From Sphingobium sp. TCM1 (GTDB lineage: Bacteria > Pseudomonadota > Alphaproteobacteria > Sphingomonadales > Sphingomonadaceae): a stretch of 64,000 nucleotides of DNA. The notes beneath the pieces were generated by a model. That model saw only the letters and a list, made by a program, of their open reading frames with translations. It did no database searches and was not told the origin of the DNA. Positions 1 through 8,309 of this stretch are shown one piece after another (positions within the stretch are counted from its first letter, which is position 1; the number at the start of each line of letters is the position of its first letter). The stretch spans positions 87,569 through 151,568 of the forward strand of contig NZ_LXVX01000013.1 in the NCBI RefSeq assembly GCF_001650725.1, written 5' to 3'. Made by a program: the position numbers and the translations under genes.

Positions 1-702
1 GACCGCCGCTTTGCCGAACCGCGCGGCGAGCCCCGCGGCAGGCCGGGCCGCAAGGTCGCCCACCGTGCGCAGACCCGCCCGGCGCAGCGCCACCGCACTG
101 TCCGCCTCCAGCCCCAGCGCCTCCACCGGCAGGCGGCGCACGGCGGCATCCTCGTCGGGCGCGGGCGGGCCGGGAAAGCGGGCAAGCGCATGGGCGGCCT
201 CCGGGCTTCCCGCGATGGCGTGGCGCACGCGCAGCCCATGCCGCGCCAGCCGCGCCGCCGCCTCGGCGGCGAGCGCCTCCTCCCCGCCCCACAAATGGCC
301 GCAGCCGCTGATGTCCAGCATCAGCCCGTCGGCGCCGTCGGGCGCGGCATTGGGGGTGTAGCGGGCGCAGCCGTCGCACAGCCGTTCCAGCCAGTCCTGA
401 TCGGCATGGGGATCGGCATCGAAAACGCGCAGGTCCGGCTCACGCGCCCGCGCATCCGCCAGCATCATCCCCGGCGTCAGGCCGATCGTCAGCCCGTCGG
501 CATCGACCGCCGCCAGCCGCATCGCCCCGCGCACCGCCTCCACGACGATGGCTGGCCCATCTCCGTCCGCCCCGTCAGCCCCGACCGCCCACAGATCGGG
601 CCGCATGATCCGCAGCCGGTCGATCGGCAGGAAGGGGAAGCTGAGCGCCAGATAACGCCGCGCCGGCGTCGCCGCTTCGCTGTTCTGCATCATGGCGTTC
701 AT
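1..702 (-). CDS. imuB: ImuB, inactive Y-family polymerase-like mutagenesis protein (partial)
   Basis: ImuB is the beta-clamp-binding hub of the ImuA-ImuB-DnaE2 translesion synthesis system used in SOS mutagenesis. Translating the minus strand from the ATG at 702 gives an open frame to the window edge (about 234 residues). It opens with RRYLALSFPFLPIDRLR, contains LDISGCGHLWGGE (typical of ImuB-type Y-family-like proteins), and a helix-hairpin-helix-like LRRAGLRTVGDL near the visible end. The remaining domain and the clamp-binding tail lie outside the window. Two further in-frame ATGs (693, 690) could also be the start. Its 5' end overlaps the imuA frame by about 128 nt, so the two are probably translationally coupled. 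dnaE2 would be expected next, beyond the left edge. Confidence 0.85.
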   Translation of the reverse strand, partial: MNAMMQNSEAATPARRYLALSFPFLPIDRLRIMRPDLWAVGADGADGDGPAIVVEAVRGAMRLAAVDADGLTIGLTPGMMLADARAREPDLRVFDADPHADQDWLERLCDGCARYTPNAAPDGADGLMLDISGCGHLWGGEEALAAEAAARLARHGLRVRHAIAGSPEAAHALARFPGPPAPDEDAAVRRLPVEALGLEADSAVALRRAGLRTVGDLAARPAAGLAARFGKAAV

Positions 703-1411
703 CGCCCGCGTCTCCGAATATCCCCCGCTCCCTGTCCCATATCAGCCGCCATGCCTGCCCGTCCGTCCCCGCCCGGCGGCGCAGCAGGGTGAGGGCGAAG
801 CTGGTCTGGCCCGGCGCATTGCCGGGCAGGGGCGCAGAGGGCGCAGCGGCCACCCGCCAACGGGTTTCCGCCGCGCTCGGCGCCGGCTCGGCATCGATGC
901 GCAGCACCAGCGCCGTGACGCCCGATCCCTCCGCCGCCAACGCCAGCCGCCGACTGGCGGTCAGGTCGAGCAGGGGCGCCCGCCCCCGCAATTCGATCAG
1001 CAACGCACCCAGCGACGGACAGCGCAGCGCATCCACCGCCGCGCGCAGCAGCATCGCCTCGTCCGCCATGACACCGAGCAGCAGCCGGTCGGGGTCGATC
1101 CCCAGCGCGGCGAGGCCCGGTCCATAGGGATGCCCCCCCGCCTTCCCCGCCGCCACGGTGCGCAGCCACAACAGGGGGGCGTCGCCACTCGCCTGCCCGC
1201 ACCAGAGCAGGGACAAGCCGGCCGCCGCCGCCGCGTCCGCGTTCTCCCCGAACAGTTCATGCAGCCGCCCGCGCGCCAGCCCACCGCCCAGCGCCGCGTC
1301 CAGCCCGTCATGCCCGCTGGCGAAGCGGGCGCAGGGCTGCGACGCTGGCGCGCGGTCCAGCGATGCGATATGCCGCTTCAAGGCGGCGAGGCTGTGCAGC
1401 GACTCGCTCAT
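575..1411 (-). CDS. imuA: ImuA, RecA-like SOS mutagenesis protein
   Basis: 278 residues from the ATG at 1411. The N-terminal part resembles the SulA/RecA-like fold of ImuA: GHDGLDAALGGGLARGRLHELFG near residue 35-55 and a central LLLGVMADEAMLLRAAVDAL segment. ImuA works with ImuB and DnaE2 in damage-induced mutagenesis. The upstream frame extends to 1462, but that would run across the LexA box at 1419-1433, so the start at 1411 is preferred. The 3' end overlaps imuB by about 128 nt in another frame; the last roughly 40 residues look low in conservation, so the true functional C-terminus may be shorter. Confidence 0.82.
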   Translation of the reverse strand: MSESLHSLAALKRHIASLDRAPASQPCARFASGHDGLDAALGGGLARGRLHELFGENADAAAAAGLSLLWCGQASGDAPLLWLRTVAAGKAGGHPYGPGLAALGIDPDRLLLGVMADEAMLLRAAVDALRCPSLGALLIELRGRAPLLDLTASRRLALAAEGSGVTALVLRIDAEPAPSAAETRWRVAAAPSAPLPGNAPGQTSFALTLLRRRAGTDGQAWRLIWDRERGIFGDAGDERHDAEQRSGDAGAALSGAQLPLPADRPAADHAARSVGGRG

Positions 1412-1418
1412 GACATTT

Positions 1419-1433
1419 GTTCCTGTTATGTTC
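1419..1433 (-). promoter_or_regulatory. LexA (SOS) box of imuA
   Basis: GTTC-CTGTTAT-GTTC on the plus strand, the direct-repeat GTTC-N7-GTTC form bound by alphaproteobacterial LexA. It lies 8 nt upstream of the imuA start, where a bound repressor would block transcription or initiation. A second perfect copy sits upstream of recA in this window. Confidence 0.85.
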
Positions 1434-1486
1434 TTATCATCCACAGGAACGGCACAAGTCAATGCGGGCCTGCACGCCCGCGCCTG

Positions 1487-2371
1487 TCACTCCTGCAATT
1501 TCTTCTCCAGTGCCGCTTCCGCGCGGGCCGCATAGTCGCGGCAGGCGGCCGGATCGGCGAAGGCATGGGGCGTGCGTGCCTTCGCCAGCTTCGCCAGCCG
1601 ATCGGCATCGCCATCGCGCGGATGCGAGGCGATCAGCATGTCGCAGGGCATCGCCTTCACCCGCCCGAAGCTGGTGCGGAAGGCATCGACGAAGCGCCGA
1701 TGCGCCGGATCGGCAAAGCGCCAGCCGTCGGCCGCGATCGGATTGAGGCTGGCGGCGAAGACGATCGTCCGGCAATCCTTCCCCTCGCAGCTGTTCCAGC
1801 TCCAGCTCATGCTGCCCAGCGTATGGCCCGGCGTCGCATGGGCGGTGACGGCGACGTCGCCCAGCCGGATCACCTCGCCTTCGCGCACCGTCCGCAATGT
1901 CTTGACGCCCGGAAACCGCTCCAGCCAGGCTGCCTGCGGGTCTTCGGGATCGCCCCCACCCTGCCGCAGCACGGTGGCGGCGGGCGCGCTGGCGATCACG
2001 GTCGCACCGCTGTCCCGCGCCAGCGCGGCAATGCCGCCGGCATGGTCGAAATGCGGTTCGGTGCTGAGGATCAGCTTCACCTGCCTGATCGAAAAGCCGA
2101 GCTGGCGGATCTTCGCCTCGATATCTCCCACCGCCTGCGGCACCGCGCCGTCGATCAGGATCAGCCCCGCGCCGGTGCGGATCAGCGCCACGTTCAGCCC
2201 ACCAAAGCCGACCAGATAGGTCTTCCCATGGAGCCGCACCGGCGGCTGCGGCGCCAGCCAGCGCTTCGCCGAATCGGGCGCGATCGGACGCGTCAGCGGA
2301 TCGTCCGGCTTGCCCGCGCCCATCGCCATCATCCCAGCCAGACTAATAGTCAGCACCGCCATATTCCGCAT
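1487..2371 (-). CDS. Subclass B3 metallo-beta-lactamase, B3-E type (Glu in zinc site)
   Basis: 294 residues. The start at 2371 (MRNMAVLT) is chosen because AAGGAGGAGG lies 7 nt upstream; an adjacent ATG at 2374 is the alternative. A hydrophobic signal peptide ends around MGAGKPDDP, so the enzyme is periplasmic. The fold is a subclass B3 metallo-beta-lactamase, which hydrolyses beta-lactam rings with two zinc ions. The zinc motif reads TEPHFDHAGG: the usual first His of HxHxDH is Glu, while the other ligands remain (H, D, H here, H in TPGHTLGS, H in ASHPRDGD). A Glu at this position is known in the SIE-1 enzyme of Sphingobium indicum. The gene is transcribed away from a LysR gene resembling ampR. 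A different lactone or ester hydrolase role is less likely but possible. Confidence 0.85.
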   Translation of the reverse strand: MRNMAVLTISLAGMMAMGAGKPDDPLTRPIAPDSAKRWLAPQPPVRLHGKTYLVGFGGLNVALIRTGAGLILIDGAVPQAVGDIEAKIRQLGFSIRQVKLILSTEPHFDHAGGIAALARDSGATVIASAPAATVLRQGGGDPEDPQAAWLERFPGVKTLRTVREGEVIRLGDVAVTAHATPGHTLGSMSWSWNSCEGKDCRTIVFAASLNPIAADGWRFADPAHRRFVDAFRTSFGRVKAMPCDMLIASHPRDGDADRLAKLAKARTPHAFADPAACRDYAARAEAALEKKLQE

Positions 2372-2450
2372 CATTTCGCCTCCTCCTTGGTATGAAGGCA
2401 AAGCTGCCGTGCAGTGGCCTCAACAACAAAGCATGATTTCTCGACAGAGC

Positions 2451-2467
2451 CATTAGCCTGGCTTATG
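2451..2467. promoter_or_regulatory. Candidate LysR-type operator between regulator and beta-lactamase
   Basis: CATTAGCCTGGCTTATG is an interrupted palindrome (CAT.AGCC.GGCT.ATG) containing a T-N11-A core and an ATTAG half like the CTAAT box of GcvA/AmpR-family regulators. It ends 11 nt before the LysR start codon and lies about 80 nt upstream of the beta-lactamase start, suitable for autoregulation and divergent control. Confidence 0.55.
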
Positions 2468-2478
2468 TCTGTAGCTCT

Positions 2479-3348
2479 ATGGAGCGCGCCCAATTGCCCC
2501 TCAACGCCCTGCGCGCCTTCGAAGCGGCGGCACGGCACCTCAACTTCACCAAAGCCGCGATCGAACTCTGCGTCAGCCAGGGTGCGGTCAGCCAGCAGGT
2601 GGCGCAGCTGGAGGCGCGGCTCGGCGCCCCGCTCTTCCGCCGCCTGCCGCGTGGCCTCATGCTGACGGACGAGGGCCGCGCCCTGCTCCCGGTCATGGCC
2701 GACGCGCTCGACCGGATCGGCGCGACCCTGGGCCGGATCGAGGGTGGCCGCCCGAGCGAGATATTGAATCTCGGCGTCGTCGGCACCTTCGCCGGCGGCT
2801 GGCTGCTCGACCGGCTGGAGGATTTCGCCCGCGCCTGCCCGCATGTCGACCTGCGGATCATGACCAACAACAACCGCGTCGATCTGGCGGGCGAAGGGCT
2901 GGACCTCGCCATCCGCTTCGGCGACGGCGCCTGGCACGGCACCCATGCCGACCCGATCCTGCGCGCGCCGCTCACCCCGCTCTGCACGCCCGAAGTCGCG
3001 GCGCGCCTGCCCGATCCCGCCGCCCTTGCCCGCGAAACCCTGCTGCGCTCCTACCGCGCCGACGAATGGCCGCGCTGGTTCGCCGCCGCCGGCGCGCCCT
3101 GCCCGCCGCTGCGCGGGCCGGTGTTCGACAGTTCGATCCTGATGGTGCAGGCGGCGTTGCGCGGTCTCGGCGTTGCGCTTGCCCCGCCCGCCCTGTTCGC
3201 GGGCGACCTGCACAGCGGGCGGCTGGTCCAGCCCTTCGCCGCCTCGGTCGATCTGGGCGGCTATTGGCTCACCCGGCTCATGTCCCGCCCCGACAGCCCG
3301 GCCATGGCCGACTTTCGCCACTGGCTTCTCGCCGCCGCGGGGCGCTGA
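2479..3348 (+). CDS. AmpR/GcvA-like LysR transcriptional regulator
   Basis: 289 residues, full length for a LysR protein. The N-terminal winged helix-turn-helix reads LPLNALRAFEAAARHLNFTKAA and QGAVSQQVAQLEARLGAPLF, very close in pattern to AmpR and GcvA, followed by RGLMLTDEGRALLPV. The effector domain fills residues about 90-289. The gene is divergent from the metallo-beta-lactamase with a 107-nt gap, the same arrangement as ampR-ampC, so it probably controls the beta-lactamase in response to cell-wall fragments. The ligand cannot be read from sequence. No ampG or ampD is visible nearby. Confidence 0.85.
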   Translation: MERAQLPLNALRAFEAAARHLNFTKAAIELCVSQGAVSQQVAQLEARLGAPLFRRLPRGLMLTDEGRALLPVMADALDRIGATLGRIEGGRPSEILNLGVVGTFAGGWLLDRLEDFARACPHVDLRIMTNNNRVDLAGEGLDLAIRFGDGAWHGTHADPILRAPLTPLCTPEVAARLPDPAALARETLLRSYRADEWPRWFAAAGAPCPPLRGPVFDSSILMVQAALRGLGVALAPPALFAGDLHSGRLVQPFAASVDLGGYWLTRLMSRPDSPAMADFRHWLLAAAGR

Positions 3349-3514
3349 TGGTTCGCGGAAAGGCTCCCGCTTCCGACGACCCCGCCACGCCATCCGTGAT
3401 AAAAAATCACGAATACGCCCAATTGATGCCGTCGAGGCATGAAAAGCGCGCGATCGCCACAACTGTCCAACTCGCTGTCCAGAATCGTGCGCGCCAGCAG
3501 GACCGTCCCGCTGC

Positions 3515-4000
3515 TCACCCCGGATAGGTGATCGCCATCACCTCATACTCCTTCTCGCCCGCCGGCAGCCTGACGCGGCGCAGATCGCCCACCGCCGCCC
3601 CGCGCAGGGCGCCCGCCATCGGCGATCCCCAGCCGATCCGCCCCGCATCGACATCGGTCTCGTCATTGCCCACGATCGTCACGGTGCGATGATTGTCGTC
3701 CTCGTCGGCGATGGTCACGGTCGCGCCGAAATAGACCCGGTCCTTGTCGGGCTGCTGCCGGGGGTCGACGACCTTGGCGTCCTTCATCTTCTTCGACAGG
3801 CGCTTCAACTGCCCGTCTATCTCCCGCATCCGCTTGCGGCCATAGAGATAGTCGCCATTCTCGCTGCGGTCGCCATTGCCCGCCGCCCAGCTCACCACCT
3901 CCACGATCGCCGGCCGCTCGACCCCCAGCAGATGGTCATAGTCGGCGCGCAGCTTCGCAAAGCCTTCGGGGGTGATGTAATTGGGATAGGGGGTGGTCAT
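3515..4000 (-). CDS. greB: Transcription elongation factor GreB
   Basis: 161 residues, the usual Gre length. The N-terminal coiled coil carries the GDRSENGDYLYGRKRMREID signature, whose acidic tip reaches the RNA polymerase active site to stimulate cleavage of backtracked RNA. The C-terminal FKBP-like domain includes VTIVGNDETD and a GWGSPMAGAL stretch. GDYLYGRKRMREID favours GreB over GreA. It is a single gene; its stop lies 166 nt past the convergent LysR gene. Confidence 0.92.
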   Translation of the reverse strand: MTTPYPNYITPEGFAKLRADYDHLLGVERPAIVEVVSWAAGNGDRSENGDYLYGRKRMREIDGQLKRLSKKMKDAKVVDPRQQPDKDRVYFGATVTIADEDDNHRTVTIVGNDETDVDAGRIGWGSPMAGALRGAAVGDLRRVRLPAGEKEYEVMAITYPG

Positions 4001-4030
4001 CCCGCTGCTTTAACGCCCGGCATCCCTTCC

Positions 4031-4057
4031 GTCATCCCGGACGTGCGCCGGGATGAC
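4031..4057. repeat. REP-like palindrome (GTCATCCC type)
   Basis: GTCATCCCGG and CCGGGATGAC are perfect 10-nt inverted arms around a 7-nt loop, between the greB start and the slt stop. Related GTCATCCC/GGGATGAC-type palindromes occur at 19769-19795 and 31785-31807, so this looks like a dispersed intergenic repeat. It could also terminate the upstream slt transcript, but no T-run follows. Confidence 0.6.
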
Positions 4058-4080
4058 GTGGGGCGCGGCGGCGCCATGGC

Positions 4081-6120
4081 TCAACCGGGCGTAGGCTTGC
4101 CGAGATAGCGGCTCAGCACCGCGCTCGTCCCCCGGAACTTCGCCCGCTCCGGGTTCATCGCCTCATAGACCACCGCATTTTCCAGCACGCGCTGCACATA
4201 GTTGCGCGTCTCGAAGATCGGGATCTGCTCGATCCAGCGCAGCATGTCTGCCCCGGCGATGCGCGGGTCGCCATTGGCGGCGATCCACTTGTTCACATTG
4301 CCCGGCCCGGCATTGTAGGCCGCCACCGCCAGCGGATAGCTGCCGCCATAATAGTCCAGCATCCGCTGGAAATAGCCCGACCCCAGCATGATGTTGTAGC
4401 TGGGATCGTCGAGCGAGGACGGGTTGTAGCCCAGGCCCAGCTTGCCCGCCTGCTCGCGCGCGGTGCCGGGCATCAGTTGCATCAAGCCGCGCGCGCCGGC
4501 ATGGCTGACGATCTGCTTGTCGAACTGGCTTTCCTGCCGCGCGATCGCATGGACCATGGTCCAGTTATATTGCGCCGTCGGCGGCACCGGCACGCGCGGG
4601 AAGGCGCTGGTGCCATAGCCGGTCAGGCCGCTCGACACCGCGCGCCGGCCCACCATCACGCTCATGTCGGTGCGACCGATATGCTGGGCCAGTTCGGCGG
4701 CCAGATAATGGTCGGTGTCGCTGTCGGCATTGTTGGCGATGGCGCGCACGAACTTGCTCTGCTCGCCCCAATAGCCCATCTGACCCAGCGCCTTGACCGC
4801 GCGCACGACCGACCTGCTGTCGAAGGCGGCGCGCTCCGCCGCGGAGATCGGCACCGGCCGCTCGACCGTGGCGGGGGCGGGAATCGGCCGGCCCAGCCGC
4901 TCCAGCGCCAGCTGGCCGTAAAACTGGTCGGGATAGACGCCGGCCTGGGTGAAATAGCTGTTGGCGCTGGCCGCGTCCCCGGCCTGGAGCGCGGCGCGGC
5001 CGGCCCAATAATAGCCCTTGGACCGGGTCTGGGGCGACTTGGCCGCATCGGCATAGCGGCGGAACATCGTCACCGCGTCGGTCGGGCGATTGAGATTGTA
5101 GAAGGCGGTCGTGCCCGCCAGCCAGGCGAGGCTGGTATAATCGTCGCGCACGCCGATCGGCTGCTCGCTCAGCGAGACGCCGGGCGGAACCGCATCGTCG
5201 ATCCGGCTGGCGATGCCATAGGCGAAGCTCCACTGGCTGTCGTTCGCCGCGGCCCGCGCCTGGTTCAGCAGCACCTCATAATATTTCTCGGCATTGGCCG
5301 GGCGATAGGTCAGCGCCGGGCGGTTCGCCAGATATTGGCGCGCGCCCACCCAGTTGCCGGTATCGCGCATCCAGATCGCCTTGTCGGCGACGAAGCCCGC
5401 ATCGCTGGCACCGGCCGGTTCGGCCGCCTGCATCAGCGCGATCGCGTCGGGCGCCTTGCGCCGCAGCGCGATCCGCGCCTGGAACACCGTCCGCCGCGCC
5501 GGGCTGACATAGGCGATCATCCGCATCGCGCCGTTGATGTCATTGGCCCACAGCAGCGCATCGGCGCGCTGGTCATGGTCGGCACTCGTCAGGCCGGAGC
5601 CGAACAGCGAAAGCAGCCGCGCCTCGTCCGCGACGTTCAGCGGCCCGCCGATCCAGGCGGTGCGCGCGGCGACCCGCGCCTCGTCCATCCGCCCCAGTTG
5701 CATCAGCGCCATCGCGTTGCGGGCATGGCCGGTCGCGCTGCGCGCCGGGAAGCGCGCGAAAAAGGCCGCCACCTGTGCCGGGCCGACGACTTCGGCGCTG
5801 ATCCCGGTCTCGGCCAGCCGCCGCATCCGGTCCTCGCCCGGCCAGCCGGGATTGGCCAGGATGAAGCTGGCATAGGTCGCCGCGCCCAGCCCGTCGCTCT
5901 GCTGCAACGCGCGCCACTGGCTGATCGTGCTCGCGATGCTGCCGTCGCTCGGCTGCCCGATTCGCGCCTGTACCTGGTTCCACTGCGCGGGCTGGCCATA
6001 TTCGGGCGGCACAGGCTGCACCATCGCGCCGCCCGGAGACGCGGGGGCGGTCGCCGGGATCGGCCCTTCTGTCTGCGCACCCGCACCGGCGGTCATCAGC
6101 AACAAGGCAATAATCGGCAT
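4081..6120 (-). CDS. Soluble lytic murein transglycosylase
   Basis: About 679 residues from the ATG at 6120, chosen because it opens a clear signal peptide (MPIIALLLMTAGAGAQ). ATGs at 6168 and 6159 and a longer open frame to 6225 exist, and no start has a convincing ribosome binding site. A long alpha-helical, Ala-rich superhelix (residues about 50-500) is followed by a C-terminal SLT domain with ARQESQFD (catalytic Glu), GLMQLMPGTA and AYNAGPGNV. It cleaves peptidoglycan with 1,6-anhydro-muropeptide formation in the periplasm. Such fragments are the class of signal sensed by AmpR-type regulators, although the link to the nearby LysR gene is only inferred. Divergent from dapA. Confidence 0.88.
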   Translation of the reverse strand: MPIIALLLMTAGAGAQTEGPIPATAPASPGGAMVQPVPPEYGQPAQWNQVQARIGQPSDGSIASTISQWRALQQSDGLGAATYASFILANPGWPGEDRMRRLAETGISAEVVGPAQVAAFFARFPARSATGHARNAMALMQLGRMDEARVAARTAWIGGPLNVADEARLLSLFGSGLTSADHDQRADALLWANDINGAMRMIAYVSPARRTVFQARIALRRKAPDAIALMQAAEPAGASDAGFVADKAIWMRDTGNWVGARQYLANRPALTYRPANAEKYYEVLLNQARAAANDSQWSFAYGIASRIDDAVPPGVSLSEQPIGVRDDYTSLAWLAGTTAFYNLNRPTDAVTMFRRYADAAKSPQTRSKGYYWAGRAALQAGDAASANSYFTQAGVYPDQFYGQLALERLGRPIPAPATVERPVPISAAERAAFDSRSVVRAVKALGQMGYWGEQSKFVRAIANNADSDTDHYLAAELAQHIGRTDMSVMVGRRAVSSGLTGYGTSAFPRVPVPPTAQYNWTMVHAIARQESQFDKQIVSHAGARGLMQLMPGTAREQAGKLGLGYNPSSLDDPSYNIMLGSGYFQRMLDYYGGSYPLAVAAYNAGPGNVNKWIAANGDPRIAGADMLRWIEQIPIFETRNYVQRVLENAVVYEAMNPERAKFRGTSAVLSRYLGKPTPG

Positions 6121-6267
6121 CCGGATCAGGTAACTTTCGACATGGGGAGAGGCGCACATGCTGGACATAATCGCATTTGCATCCTTATCAGGCCCTGAAT
6201 GACGCGCTATAGCGCGCCGCTTCACCGATCATGCCCCGGCCGCCCGGAGATTTGAAGGAGTTTTATC

Positions 6268-7146
6268 ATGTTTTCGGGCTCGATTCCGGCTCTGATCACC
6301 CCGTTTCGCGATGGCGCCGTGGATGAAGCGGCCTTCCGCGCCTTCGTCGACTGGCAGATCGCGGAAGGATCGAGCGCGCTCGTGCCCTGCGGCACCACCG
6401 GCGAAAGCGCGACGATGACGGTGGAGGAGCATAATCGCGTCATCGCCATCTGCGTCGACCAGGCGGCCGGCCGCGTGCCGGTGATCGCGGGCTGCGGCTC
6501 CAACGACACGCGAATCGCGCTGGAGCATATGTACGCCGCCCAGGCCGCCGGCGCCAACGCCGCGCTGGTGGTCGCCCCCTATTACAACAAGCCGAATCAG
6601 GAGGGCGTCTATCGCCACTTCGCCTATCTGGCGGAGCGCTGCGACCTGCCCATCCTCCTCTACAATGTGCCCAGCCGCACCATCACCGACATCGGCGTGC
6701 CGGTGATCCACCGCCTGTCGGAGGAGTATCAGACCGTCGTCGGCATCAAGGACGCCACCGGAAATCTCGGGCGGGTCACCGCGCAGCGCTTGGCCTGCCG
6801 CCCCGACTTCTGCCAGTTGTCGGGCAATGACGAAACGGCGCTGGGCTTCAATGCGATGGGTGGCAAAGGATGCATCAGCGTCACCGCCAATGTGGCCCCG
6901 CGCCTGTGCGCGGAGTTCCAGGCGGCGATCGCCGGCGGCGACTGGGATGGTGCCTTGGCGCTCCAGGATCGTCTCTACCCCCTGCATGACGCCCTGTTCA
7001 GCGATTCTTCACCCGGCCCGGTCAAATATGCACTCACGCGCGTCCGTCCCGACATGCCCGGCGATGTCCGCCTGCCGATCACCTGGCCGTCGGAATCGAG
7101 CCGTGCGGCGGTCGATCGCGCGCTGGAGATCGCGGGTCTGGTTTGA
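6268..7146 (+). CDS. dapA: 4-hydroxy-tetrahydrodipicolinate synthase
   Basis: 292 residues, normal length. It condenses pyruvate with aspartate semialdehyde, the first committed step to diaminopimelate and lysine, and so also feeds peptidoglycan. Signatures are GTTGES (phosphate/carboxylate site), LYNVPSRT (active-site Tyr) and VVGIKDATGN (Schiff-base Lys). A good AAGGAG lies upstream of the ATG. It begins a co-directional run dapA-smpB-DUF2062-cckA with gaps of 45 nt or less, so they may be co-transcribed. Confidence 0.95.
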   Translation: MFSGSIPALITPFRDGAVDEAAFRAFVDWQIAEGSSALVPCGTTGESATMTVEEHNRVIAICVDQAAGRVPVIAGCGSNDTRIALEHMYAAQAAGANAALVVAPYYNKPNQEGVYRHFAYLAERCDLPILLYNVPSRTITDIGVPVIHRLSEEYQTVVGIKDATGNLGRVTAQRLACRPDFCQLSGNDETALGFNAMGGKGCISVTANVAPRLCAEFQAAIAGGDWDGALALQDRLYPLHDALFSDSSPGPVKYALTRVRPDMPGDVRLPITWPSESSRAAVDRALEIAGLV

Positions 7147-7188
7147 TCGGGGCGGCGCCCTATATATGAAGTGAGCAATTAGACCATC

Positions 7189-7671
7189 ATGGCCCGCCCC
7201 CGCCCAGAAACCTTCGACAAGAAGAAGATCGTCGCCGAGAACCGGCGCGCCAAGTTCGAATATTTCCTGGAGGATGTGTTCGAGGCCGGCATCGCGTTGC
7301 AGGGCACCGAAGTAAAGTCGCTGCGCTTCGGCGAAGGCAATATCGCCGAAAGCTATGCCGAGGTGAAGGGCGATCAGGTGTGGCTGGTCAACAGCAACAT
7401 CCCCGAATTCAGTCATGGCAACCGCTTCAACCATGAATCCAAGCGCCCCCGCAAGCTGCTGCTGCACGAGCGGGAAATCGCCCGGATGCACGGCGCGGTC
7501 GAACGCAAGGGCATGACGCTGGTGCCGCTGGCGCTCTATTTCAACAGCCGCGGCAAGGTGAAGGTCGAGCTGGCTCTGGCCAAGGGCAAGAAGACCCATG
7601 ACAAGCGCGAGACGATCAAGGAACGCGACTGGAAGCGCGATCAGCAGCGCATCATGAAGGCGCATGGCTGA
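7189..7671 (+). CDS. smpB: SsrA-binding protein SmpB
   Basis: 160 residues, typical. SmpB binds tmRNA and delivers it to stalled ribosomes for trans-translation. Recognisable segments are [40 protein letters not shown] and the basic C-terminal tail [19 protein letters not shown], which mimics the anticodon and reads the empty mRNA channel. The stop overlaps the next start (TGATG). No tmRNA gene was seen in the window. Confidence 0.95.
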   Translation: MARPRPETFDKKKIVAENRRAKFEYFLEDVFEAGIALQGTEVKSLRFGEGNIAESYAEVKGDQVWLVNSNIPEFSHGNRFNHESKRPRKLLLHEREIARMHGAVERKGMTLVPLALYFNSRGKVKVELALAKGKKTHDKRETIKERDWKRDQQRIMKAHG

Positions 7672-8264
7672 TGGATAACAGGCTCACCCGCTGGTGGCAC
7701 GCCAACGCGCCCACCCGCGAGTCGCTGGAACAGAGCCGGGTTCTCGCCCCCGTCGCCCATCGCGTGCTCGAACCCTCGCTCTGGCGCTTCACCCGCCGCT
7801 CGGTTCCGCGCGGCGTGGCGCTGGGCCTGTTCGTCGGCATCTTCCTGCTGATCCCCGGCGTGCAGATCGCGGGCGCGGCGCTCTTCGCCCTGCCCTTTCG
7901 CGCCAATATCCCGGTCGCGGCGGCGATGACCTTCCTTTCCAACCCGGCGACCACGCCCCTGATCCTCATGGCGTCGGTATGGCTCGGCAACTGGATATTG
8001 GGGCGCAGCGCCGACGCCTCCGGCTTCATGGCGTTGGTCGACAAGCACGCCTCCCTCAGCGACTGGTGCGCCTGGCTCTTTTCCGAGGCCGCCCCCGCCA
8101 TGCTGCTGGGTCTCTTCCTGATTTCGCTCGTCAGCGCGATCATCGGCCATGTCGCCGCCGACTGGTTCTGGCGCCGCCGCATGGGCCGCAAATGGCAGGC
8201 GCGCAAATTGAGGATTGGCAAGGTCCACAAAAGCAGCGCATTGGAGGAGGCCGCCAGCGTCTGA
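7671..8264 (+). CDS. DUF2062 membrane protein
   Basis: 197 residues. A DUF2062 core is visible: SVPRGVALGLFVG, IPGVQIAGAALFALPFRANIPVAA and FLSNPATTPL, with three to four hydrophobic segments between residues about 45 and 165 and a basic C-terminal tail. Function of this family is not established. It shares one base with the smpB stop (TGATG), implying translational coupling, and precedes cckA by 45 nt. Confidence 0.8.
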   Translation: MDNRLTRWWHANAPTRESLEQSRVLAPVAHRVLEPSLWRFTRRSVPRGVALGLFVGIFLLIPGVQIAGAALFALPFRANIPVAAAMTFLSNPATTPLILMASVWLGNWILGRSADASGFMALVDKHASLSDWCAWLFSEAAPAMLLGLFLISLVSAIIGHVAADWFWRRRMGRKWQARKLRIGKVHKSSALEEAASV

Positions 8265-8309
8265 CGCCGGGGGTTTTGGTTCCGAAGCGATGCAGGGGGT
8301 TGGCCGGCC

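Noticed and set aside
692..2395. Long plus-strand ORF (567 codons) opposite imuA and the beta-lactamase
   Set aside because: Arg/Gln/His-rich shadow frame in GC-rich DNA; the minus-strand frames have clear homology.
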